A stretch of 19,964 nt of DNA from CAZDGK01 sp964505035 (GTDB lineage: Bacteria; Patescibacteriota; Saccharimonadia; UBA4664). The notes under the pieces were generated by a model, which made no database searches, was not told where the DNA came from, and worked only from the letters and a program-made list of their open reading frames with translations. Of the stretch, positions 14,704-19,964 are shown piece by piece. The translations under genes were made by a program, and so were the position numbers. The DNA lies in NCBI GenBank assembly GCA_964505035.1, contig CAZDGK010000025.1:1-19964 (forward strand), written 5' to 3'. How positions within the stretch are numbered: the first letter of the stretch is position 1; each line of letters opens with the position of its first letter.

Positions 14704-15510
14704 TTGGTACAGTGGGCTGCCCCAGGTTGATCCAAACCAGCTGTTAAAGTACGTCACAAAATTGTAGTTGCCGTAGTAGTAGGAGCCATTGCGCAGCGTG
14801 TAGGCGCTGTCGGGCCGGTGAGGAGTATAGTAATACATCGCGCCTGTGGCACATGAGCCAATCAACGTGGCCACCCCGTCCACGCGCCCCGCCGTGGCCG
14901 GGTCAGTGGTGTTGCCCACCTTGAGTTCGTCAGGAATATCGCTCCAGGCGGGCAAAACCGTCGAGTCTCGGCACGACCGGGCAGTGCGCGCGCGTAGCAT
15001 GCTCACGCCCCAGTCAATCTGATGGTAGAGACCGTAGTAGGTCGAGTCACAGACACTCTGCGCCTCAGGGCAGCCGTAGCCCATCGCTGCGCGGTACTGA
15101 CTAGGGTAGGGCCAGGTGTCCGTCACAAGCCCTTGCTCTTTTTGCAGTATCGTCAGGATCACCTGTGGGTTCAGCCCTCGGGCCTGCGCCATGTCGTAGA
15201 TGATTTGCGCTGACGACTTGTTGACCGTCGGGTCCACATAATCCTTCAGGCAGGTGTATGGCGGTGGGTATTGTGGCAGGCCGCCTTGATGGTTGGTGTC
15301 GCATACCGGCACCTTGCTGTTGAGGAAAGCCTGAATGTCGGCTACCGTCATCGTGTCCTTGTTGAGCATTACGGAGTCGTCGATGATTCTCGAGTTGTAG
15401 CTCGAGTCGATCGGCGGTGTATTAGCATAGGCCGCAGCCGGGCTGGGCATCGTCAGCCAGCCCGCCGTCAGGGCGCCCGCCAGGACCATGCTGTAAATCA
15501 GTCGGCGCAT
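13336..15510 (-). CDS. Secreted lysozyme-like protein with about seven C-terminal repeats (interrupted by assembly gap)
   Basis: About 724 residues as drawn, 34 of them unknown because of the N run. Residues 1-27 are a signal peptide (LIYSMVLAGALTAGWL, cut after PAAA). About 35-262 resembles the glucosaminidase/lysozyme-like domain common in secreted proteins of Actinobacteria and Saccharibacteria: ADIQAFLNSK, then ILTILQKEQGLVTD with E125 in the position of a catalytic glutamate, and a closing MYYYTPHRP ... YNFVTYFNSWFGS. From about 267 on there are repeats of 50-70 residues, each starting with a short strand pair such as KIYAIANGFKYYIP, VYKLEGGNKRPIM, IFTVWGSKKFVFP, AVYIADGVKRVVS or IFYITGGQRKYIT. 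Such repeats probably bind wall or glycan. It begins 1 base after the Gmad2-like gene stops. Peptidoglycan cleavage is likely but not proven. Confidence 0.75.
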   Translation of the reverse strand: MRRLIYSMVLAGALTAGWLTMPSPAAAYANTPPIDSSYNSRIIDDSVMLNKDTMTVADIQAFLNSKVPVCDTNHQGGLPQYPPPYTCLKDYVDPTVNKSSAQIIYDMAQARGLNPQVILTILQKEQGLVTDTWPYPSQYRAAMGYGCPEAQSVCDSTYYGLYHQIDWGVSMLRARTARSCRDSTVLPAWSDIPDELKVGNTTDPATAGRVDGVATLIGSCATGAMYYYTPHRPDSAYTLRNGSYYYGNYNFVTYFNSWFGSTWGSPLYQSRTDSKIYAIANGFKYYIPDYQTMVAYGFHRLAVNLVDQTMIDGFPVDPDPANRTLTTVAHQAGDPSGITYLFDDGKRYAIDGSACAKNLDGSVNPTTTWGIDCFNTAVNKALPVPFFTQYTVYDGPIPPMMAFQNTVYKLEGGNKRPIMDSVFIDVLGGWAKVRWMKDINAMQPXXXXXXXXXXXXXXXXXXXXXXXXXXXXXXXXXXWPVGTPVTDAPHALAGLPTTALPGVLSSAGGTIFTVWGSKKFVFPTFDDFFGLGFSLNMVGTVSPYTEGLFSGAFGGFHLAPGRLYKVSGADVVYLVNGASSLVVPSPNYFAYFDLPTTKTLTVDATTAARYPSAGMLPLAFKNGAGAVYIADGVKRVVSASMQTQYGLTVSSLTTLTDVAVSRLPDGAAATQFAKISNGQIFYITGGQRKYITTPATLVSLGANAGNIVNEPDEFILAMPDGGSL
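14077..14176. other. Assembly gap (100 N)
   Basis: Exactly 100 N, the usual placeholder for unknown length. It falls in the repeat region of the lysozyme-like gene. Both flanks stay in one frame only because the filler happens to fit, so the true gap may be short or may hide further repeat units. Confidence 0.97.
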
Positions 15511-15511
15511 G

Positions 15512-16042
15512 CTATTGCCCCTGGATATTTACCAAGATGTCCACCTGGTTGGCCTCCGCACCGGCCGCAGTCAGCGTGTAGACCTCCAGGGTGCCTTGGT
15601 CACTCCCGCCGCTCACTTGGTTTGAAAACGCTAGCGGAAATGAAAACGCCCCGGTCGCACTGGTCTTGCCCTGGCCCAGCGCCAGCTGTCCGCTCTTGCC
15701 GCCCTTCAGCTGGTAATACACCGTCGTATTAGCCGGCCCGCTGCCGGTCACCACGGAAGTCGGCGTCACGGTGCCACCCTTCGTCGGGCTCGTCACGGTC
15801 ACTGTACCGTCCTGGCTCTGCTGAGCCGCACTCGTTGGCTCAATCGTTGGCGTCGGCGAGGAGTCGGGTGAATTCACGATGGCAGCACCAGGGCTAGCCT
15901 TGGGGTGCTCCCGGTCGCTGGCCGTCGTGTCGGCAGCCTGGTGCACGCTGTCGCGCCAGAAGCCATACGCCCCCGCCGCCAGCAGCAGAGCGACTACCGC
16001 CAGTGCGATATAGATGTTTCGTTTACGTTGGGACACTGCCAC
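15512..16042 (-). CDS. Membrane-anchored protein with Gmad2-like immunoglobulin-fold domain
   Basis: 176 residues from GTG at 16042, supported by AGGTGA 6 bases upstream. A short basic start (SQRKRN) precedes one membrane helix (about 9-28, IYIALAVVALLLAAGAYGFW). Residues about 35-78 are rich in proline, serine, threonine and alanine, like a flexible wall-crossing linker. The C-terminal 95 residues look like the Gmad2 domain known from spore-germination and other surface proteins: VTVTSPTKGGTVTPTSVVTG, then a GAFSFPLAF strand and GTLEVYTLTAAGAEANQVDI. This fold binds rather than catalyses. It is first in an operon with the lysozyme-like protein (1-base spacer) and a methyltransferase, so it may hold or guide the hydrolase at the cell surface (inference). 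Confidence 0.75.
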   Translation of the reverse strand: MAVSQRKRNIYIALAVVALLLAAGAYGFWRDSVHQAADTTASDREHPKASPGAAIVNSPDSSPTPTIEPTSAAQQSQDGTVTVTSPTKGGTVTPTSVVTGSGPANTTVYYQLKGGKSGQLALGQGKTSATGAFSFPLAFSNQVSGGSDQGTLEVYTLTAAGAEANQVDILVNIQGQ

Positions 16043-16067
16043 TGGACATCACCTACTATCTGAATCC

Positions 16068-16076
16068 AGTATACCA
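16068..16076 (-). promoter_or_regulatory. Extended -10 promoter of the Gmad2-like/lysozyme-like operon
   Basis: On the minus strand TGGTATACT is an extended -10 with 5 of 6 matches to TATAAT. The transcript would start near 16061, leaving a leader of about 20 bases with the AGGTGA site. No -35 is evident at 16-18 bases, which extended -10 promoters can tolerate. Confidence 0.5.
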
Positions 16077-16101
16077 TGACAGGTATGGGCAGGGTGACCG
16101 T

Positions 16102-16497
16102 CTACGGCAGCGTCGGGAAAATATACCGTCGCCGCACCCAGAAATTCCAGAAGAAGGTCACACCGATGGCCGCCAGCTTTGCCACCAATGGCGCCAGCCG
16201 CAGCACCTCCACCACCAAGCTCGCCACCGCCGTCTGGATCCCAATCCCGATCACGCTCACAATCACCACCAGCACAAACTCCTTGCGCGGCGAGTGCACA
16301 TGGTTGTGGAACACCCACTTGCCGCTGAGATACCAATTCAAAATAATCACCACTATTGTGCTGACTGGTGTTGCGATCAGGTAGCTGATGCCGAGCACCG
16401 TGTTCATCAGTACAAATACCCCGACCTCCACGCCTACTAGCCCGGCTGCCACCAGGGCATACCGCACCAGTTCAGATTTCTTCAGACGGTCGATCAT
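16102..16497 (-). CDS. GtrA-family membrane protein (lipid-linked sugar flippase)
   Basis: 131 residues from ATG at 16497; a TTG at 16506 is also in frame. Four membrane helices are visible: YALVAAGLVGVEVGVFVLM, YLIATPVSTIVVIILNWYL, FVLVVIVSVIGIGIQTAVAS and VAKLAAIGVTFFWNFWVRR. The pattern NWYLSGKWVF after helix 2 and FFWNFWVRRRYIF at the end is characteristic of GtrA (PF04138). GtrA proteins are thought to flip polyprenyl-phosphate-linked sugars, as in O-antigen glucosylation. The start lies 26 bases inside the end of the upstream fusion gene, so translation is coupled. The usual partner, a GtrB-type GT2 synthase, is not in the window. Confidence 0.88.
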   Translation of the reverse strand: MIDRLKKSELVRYALVAAGLVGVEVGVFVLMNTVLGISYLIATPVSTIVVIILNWYLSGKWVFHNHVHSPRKEFVLVVIVSVIGIGIQTAVASLVVEVLRLAPLVAKLAAIGVTFFWNFWVRRRYIFPTLP

Positions 16498-18592
16498 ACT
16501 GATCAATATACTGGTTAAACAGCCTCACCGAAACCGCATAAAAGGCCGGCAGGGACGCTGGGTTGATCTTGGCCCGGTACGTCAGCATCCGCGCGTAGTG
16601 CACCGCCTCGTGGAAGAGCAGGGTGCGGTACTCGGCCGGCCGCAGCGTCCGCCTCATTTCCTCATCTAGAACCTCATGCAGCTTGGCGTAGCGCGACGAC
16701 ACCTGCTCGTCAAACCGTATGCTGCCGCCCTGCACCTCCGCTCGCTCGAGCCCCACCAGGAATTCGTAGCCCGAGTGCAGTGACTGGTAGAGCTTGGCCA
16801 TATCCACCACTACCGACGAGATCTGATTCTCGTTGTTGGGGTCGAGGATGATGAAGTCGCCATCGTCCGGGTTCACGATGATATTGTCCACCGTCAAGTC
16901 TCCGTGGATGGGGCTCTCCTCGTAGTCGGCCAGATCGCGCATCGCTTGTGGGTGGCCGAGAATCCGTTCCACTACCCGTTGCCAGTTGTCATACCGCGTA
17001 CCGTTAATGCTCACTGATGGCAGTCGTCCCAGGTTGGCCACCGTGTTGTCGAGCGCCATGGTGTCTTCCAGCTTGCCGACGATCTTGGTGTCAATGTAGT
17101 CGCGCACGTTCTGCTCGGCGGCCGTCGCTGGGCGCGGGTCGTACACTCGCTCGTGCATAAACCGCACCACCCGCCGGATCACCTCACGGTTAGCCTCATC
17201 GCTCTGGGAGTGAATGTAGTCAAACATTGGCTTGTAGCCTGGTGCGTAGTGGATGTCGAAGGCGTACTGCCCGTCACTCATATCCTCGCCGAGCACCTTG
17301 GGCAAGTGGGGGAGGCCGTCCCGCTCCACCAGCCAGTCGTATTGCGCTCGCAGCTTCTCGGCGTGCTGCGGTAGCGTCATCTTGCGCACAAGGGTGCCAG
17401 CGCTACTCCAGGCCAGCATGGTGATAGCATTGGAGCCGCCCTTAAATGTCCGCAATAGCTTCACCCGGCCACTCACCTCCGCCTCGCTCAAGCGTTGGCT
17501 CAGCTCCGCCCCAGACAGGTAGGCGTCCAAGAAGTGACTCAGCTCGGCACTAATATCCCGCTGCCGGTAGAGCTTGTTGCGCAGTGCCGACTCCGGTGCC
17601 TCGGCCTCAGTCTCGGTCGCTACCCGCGGTCGCCGTCCCACCACCAGCAGCACGGCTCCGGCCAGCGAGATCGGCACAATCATCACGATCCACGACACGA
17701 TCGCTACCTCATATAGCCGGCTCGCCGGGCTTATCAGCTGCATCGCCAGGTTGGTGAAGAAGTAGAGGTACGTACCCAAGTATCCCGGACCCGACGGTAT
17801 CGCCACGCTTAGGTACGACAGGGCTGACGTGTAGGTAAGTACCGCTAGGTTGGTGATGTCTGCGAGGCCCACAATCACCACGGCCACGGCCGCCAGGTAC
17901 ACGACCCACATCACCACCGACCACGCCATGTACTGGCCCAGGGCTCCCTCGCGCAGTACCAGCCGCACCCCGAAGATCGTTGACCAAGCCACAAACCGCA
18001 GTCGGTCGCGCAGTCGGTCATTAAACACCGCCGTCACCCGCCGGACCAGCCGCAAAAACGTCCGGTTTTGCGTATACACGGCCGCCAGTCCCAGTGCCAC
18101 CAGCGTTACCACCAAGCTCAGGCCGAGCACCACCACTCCCACGTTGGTGCCCTGGTGCAGCCACGGGCTCACCACGATCGCCAGGACGCAGATCAGCACC
18201 AGAATCGCGCCGTCCACCACCCGCTCCATCAGGATGGTGGCAAACACCACCGATTTGCTAATCTGCATCGCCCGCCCCACCATGTCGGCCCGGATAAACT
18301 CGCCAATCCGAAACGGCAGAATGCTATTAAACAAAAACCCGACCGCCACACCTTTGAAAAGCGTTCGCACCTTAGTTGGCCGTATGGGCGTCAGCAGCAG
18401 CCGCCACTTGTATGCCCGAATGTAGTGCCCAAGTAGCTGCAATGCCACCGCCAGAACCAAAAAACCCCCCAGGCGAACGGTGAGGGGCGCAGTTGCTAGT
18501 GGCGGCACCCCCTGCCAGAACCGGTACAAGTAGTACCCGCTAATGCCGAGTCCCAGCAGCAGCACTAGCAAAAAGAAAGCCTTATACTTCAT
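16472..18592 (-). CDS. LPG-synthase-like membrane domain fused to a kinase/phosphotransferase-like domain
   Basis: 706 residues in two parts. About 1-320 is a multi-helix membrane domain of the lysylphosphatidylglycerol-synthase transmembrane family (UPF0104/AglD-like), with the conserved FNSILPFRIGEFIRADM (88-104) and VAIPSGPGYLGTYLYFF (263-279). It lacks the GNAT-like lysyl-transfer domain of MprF. About 375-700 looks like the APH/choline-kinase fold: LLRTFKGGSNA as a possible glycine loop, LVRKMTL with K404 as the ATP lysine, a hinge near YAFDIHYAPG, the catalytic loop HGDLTVDN (563-570) and ILDPN with D584 for the metal. All core catalytic residues are present, so the domain is probably active. 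Its start overlaps the HAD gene by 11 bases. The substrate, perhaps a lipid-linked sugar or alcohol, is inference. Confidence 0.85.
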   Translation of the reverse strand: MKYKAFFLLVLLLGLGISGYYLYRFWQGVPPLATAPLTVRLGGFLVLAVALQLLGHYIRAYKWRLLLTPIRPTKVRTLFKGVAVGFLFNSILPFRIGEFIRADMVGRAMQISKSVVFATILMERVVDGAILVLICVLAIVVSPWLHQGTNVGVVVLGLSLVVTLVALGLAAVYTQNRTFLRLVRRVTAVFNDRLRDRLRFVAWSTIFGVRLVLREGALGQYMAWSVVMWVVYLAAVAVVIVGLADITNLAVLTYTSALSYLSVAIPSGPGYLGTYLYFFTNLAMQLISPASRLYEVAIVSWIVMIVPISLAGAVLLVVGRRPRVATETEAEAPESALRNKLYRQRDISAELSHFLDAYLSGAELSQRLSEAEVSGRVKLLRTFKGGSNAITMLAWSSAGTLVRKMTLPQHAEKLRAQYDWLVERDGLPHLPKVLGEDMSDGQYAFDIHYAPGYKPMFDYIHSQSDEANREVIRRVVRFMHERVYDPRPATAAEQNVRDYIDTKIVGKLEDTMALDNTVANLGRLPSVSINGTRYDNWQRVVERILGHPQAMRDLADYEESPIHGDLTVDNIIVNPDDGDFIILDPNNENQISSVVVDMAKLYQSLHSGYEFLVGLERAEVQGGSIRFDEQVSSRYAKLHEVLDEEMRRTLRPAEYRTLLFHEAVHYARMLTYRAKINPASLPAFYAVSVRLFNQYIDQYDRPSEEI

Positions 18593-19151
18593 CCGTCGCC
18601 ACCCGTATCACCTGGGCACCGGCCGCCTCGGCCGCCTTCATACCGGTCTCCGAATCCTCGAAGATGAGCGTCTCGTCGGGCCGGCCACCCAGCTTCTCAA
18701 TGCAGAGCGCATAGCATTCGGGGTGTGGCTTGCCGTGGGTCACATCTTCGCCAAAGATCATGGCATCAAAGGTCTCTGCCAGGCCAAAATACTCGATGAT
18801 CATCAGCGCGTTGTGCCGGCTGGCCGTGGTGGCCAGGCCCAGTTTGTGGGTCCCCCGCATGGCCTTCAGGAAGTCCATCAGCGGCTGGTTGGGCGTAATC
18901 AGCTCGACCACCTGGGCGTAGTGGTGCTTCTTGCGCTCCTTCACCCGCTGTCGGCCGGCTTCGTCCAGATGCGGAGCTACCCGTTCAATCATGGCGTCAA
19001 ACCGCAGCCCGAAGGCCTTGAGGTACTCATCCGACGCGAATTCCACGCCCACGTCCCGAAATGCTCGCACGTAGGCCTCCACGTTTGCCTGACGATTGAA
19101 GACGAGCGTCCCGTCCAGATCAGTCACCAAGTTACGGATTATGCGAGCCAC
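18582..19151 (-). CDS. HAD-family phosphatase, beta-phosphoglucomutase-like subclass
   Basis: 189 residues. All four HAD motifs are seen: I VTDLDGTL (D11 nucleophile, D13), II ATTAS (T108/T109), III K141 in HGKPHPE, IV FEDSETG (E165, D166). The helical cap between motifs I and II (about 18-90) is the alpha-type of the beta-phosphoglucomutase/phosphoglycolate phosphatase group. Such enzymes remove or move phosphate on small sugars and other metabolites. The start is GTG at 19151, with a GGGGG-rich ribosome-binding site a few bases upstream and 8 bases after the preceding stop. It overlaps the membrane/kinase fusion by 11 bases, which suggests it acts on the same or an opposing phosphorylation step; this is inference. 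Confidence 0.88.
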   Translation of the reverse strand: MARIIRNLVTDLDGTLVFNRQANVEAYVRAFRDVGVEFASDEYLKAFGLRFDAMIERVAPHLDEAGRQRVKERKKHHYAQVVELITPNQPLMDFLKAMRGTHKLGLATTASRHNALMIIEYFGLAETFDAMIFGEDVTHGKPHPECYALCIEKLGGRPDETLIFEDSETGMKAAEAAGAQVIRVATDEV

Positions 19152-19159
19152 AACACCCC

Positions 19160-19964
19160 CTAATTGACGTTTGGATAGAGCAAACTAAACACTAGCGTAC
19201 GTGGATCAGGTTGGCCGTTCAAGAGCAACTGCCCTGCCGGGTACGAATCCGGTGGCGTCATCCAGGCTGCCAGCGCGTCGGCTGGTATAGTTGTCGGCTT
19301 CAAGTCAAAGCAATAACGACGGCTAGCCGAGTCAGTCACCGGCGCGAAATGCACGTCCAGGTACCGGTTGTCGGAAATTAGCGGTGGCAGGTCGGTCTGC
19401 CGCACGACCGTCCGGCAGTCCTCACGGTACAGCGTCAGCCGGTATGGGCTGGTCCAGTGCCGCATAAACGTCGACAGGTACACCGACACCCCCGCCAGGC
19501 CATCCCGCGGCGCCACAAAGACCTGTTGCACGGTCATTGGGCTGTTTAGCCCTAGGTACGGGTCGGTTCCGGGCTGCAGCCCAAACGTCACGTAGTCCGG
19601 CTGGTAGGCCGCCACCTCGGCGGTGCAGAGCTGGGCCCGCGGCAGGCGCACATGCAGGTCAATGCTCGGATATACGCCCACCAACACACTATCGCCCGGC
19701 GTTGTCTGGGTTGCGCAGGCCACCTTGGCCTGGGCCTTAATCGTCCCCACATCATGCTGCATAAAGTTATGATAGCCCCACGAACCAACCTCACCGACTG
19801 GCGCTATCAGCACCAGGGCCAGCAGCGCGCCAACCACCCACCGCCACCGCCGGGCCAGCCGGCTGGCTACATCTGCCGCCAGTAGCACCACCAGCACCAT
19901 AAACACGATGTTCTGCCCAAAGAAAAACTGATCCGGTCCCGGCGACACATAGTTATTAAACAGG
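19160..19964 (-). CDS. C-terminal part of a large membrane protein, possibly GT-C-like (5' end beyond window)
   Basis: The frame is open to the right edge (LFNNYVSPGPDQFFFGQN precedes any clear start), so at least 268 residues of a longer protein are seen. A GTG at 19948 is in frame but is not a convincing start. Two membrane helices follow, IVFMVLVVLLAADVAS and VVGALLALVLIAPVG, separated by a basic RLARRWRW loop. The last 210 residues are soluble, with four or so cysteines (CATQT, LCTAEV, EDCRTV, RYCFDL) and many beta-strand-like stretches, as expected outside the membrane. The arrangement recalls multi-helix GT-C sugar transferases with an outer C-terminal domain, which would fit the GtrA flippase in the same operon, but I cannot assign a family. 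It ends 8 bases before the HAD gene. Confidence 0.65.
   Translation of the reverse strand, partial: LFNNYVSPGPDQFFFGQNIVFMVLVVLLAADVASRLARRWRWVVGALLALVLIAPVGEVGSWGYHNFMQHDVGTIKAQAKVACATQTTPGDSVLVGVYPSIDLHVRLPRAQLCTAEVAAYQPDYVTFGLQPGTDPYLGLNSPMTVQQVFVAPRDGLAGVSVYLSTFMRHWTSPYRLTLYREDCRTVVRQTDLPPLISDNRYLDVHFAPVTDSASRRYCFDLKPTTIPADALAAWMTPPDSYPAGQLLLNGQPDPRTLVFSLLYPNVN

Noticed and set aside
17850..18425. A 191-codon plus-strand frame across the membrane/kinase fusion
   Set aside because: Threonine/arginine/serine-rich composition from reading membrane helices antisense; no start signals.
1..19964. CRISPR array, tRNA, rRNA, riboswitch or insertion sequence
   Set aside because: No regularly spaced direct repeats, transposase-like protein, tRNA-like cloverleaf or long conserved non-coding stretch could be seen; spacers are all under about 100 bases.

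Overview
The window is a dense block of surface-glycan and cell-envelope genes from a bacterium using the standard code. TGA is a real stop at 5861 and 9738, so this is not a lineage that reads UGA as glycine. G+C is high, roughly 60% by eye. The 100-base run of N at 14077-14176 shows a scaffolded draft, probably metagenomic. Genes are packed with 1-60 base spacers, many ATGA/TTGA-type overlaps and GTG/TTG starts. Small secreted propeller proteins, a lysozyme-like repeat protein and simple envelope operons suggest a Patescibacteria/CPR member such as Saccharibacteria, or possibly an actinobacterium. This is inference; no rRNA or other phylogenetic marker is present. I see no tRNA, rRNA, CRISPR, insertion sequence or phage gene, and no gene-free stretch above about 100 bases.

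Layout. 1-233 (+): the 3' end of khpB/jag (R3H domain), a gene that usually follows yidC near the chromosome origin. 270-3124 (-): a GT4 glycosyltransferase followed by a membrane-anchored protein with two carboxypeptidase-regulatory-like domains and a beta-propeller. 3216-3704 (+): a lone two-helix membrane protein of unknown function with its own promoter, strong ribosome-binding site and intrinsic terminator. 3763-7881 (-): a coupled operon of wzm and wzt (ABC polysaccharide exporter), a methyltransferase with a C-terminal coiled coil, and a GT2 glycosyltransferase. 7944-11059 (+): divergent from it, a tandem-domain GT2 enzyme and a WsaF-like rhamnosyltransferase. 11112-12473 (+): a secreted TolB-like propeller ending in three DUF5648-like repeats. 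12493-16042 (-): a membrane-anchored Gmad2-like protein, a secreted lysozyme-like protein with about seven C-terminal repeats (broken by the N gap), and a second methyltransferase. 16102-19964 (-): the end of a large membrane protein, a HAD phosphatase, a fusion of an LPG-synthase-like membrane domain to a kinase-like domain, and a GtrA flippase.

How they fit together. The centre (3763-11059) reads as a machine that builds a glycan on a lipid carrier with GT2/GT4 enzymes, probably modifies or caps it with the methyltransferase, and exports it through Wzm/Wzt, whose extra C-terminal domain is the kind that recognises a finished chain end. The right-hand operon resembles lipid-linked-sugar flipping and transfer (GtrA, a possible GT-C-like membrane enzyme) with an unusual membrane/kinase fusion. 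The secreted propeller, lysozyme-like and Ig-like proteins are probable surface or wall-acting partners. The most interesting points are the membrane-kinase fusion, the methyltransferase plus coiled coil beside wzt, promoters placed so that transcripts start at or next to the start codon, and a hairpin that can hide the ribosome-binding site of the second methyltransferase.
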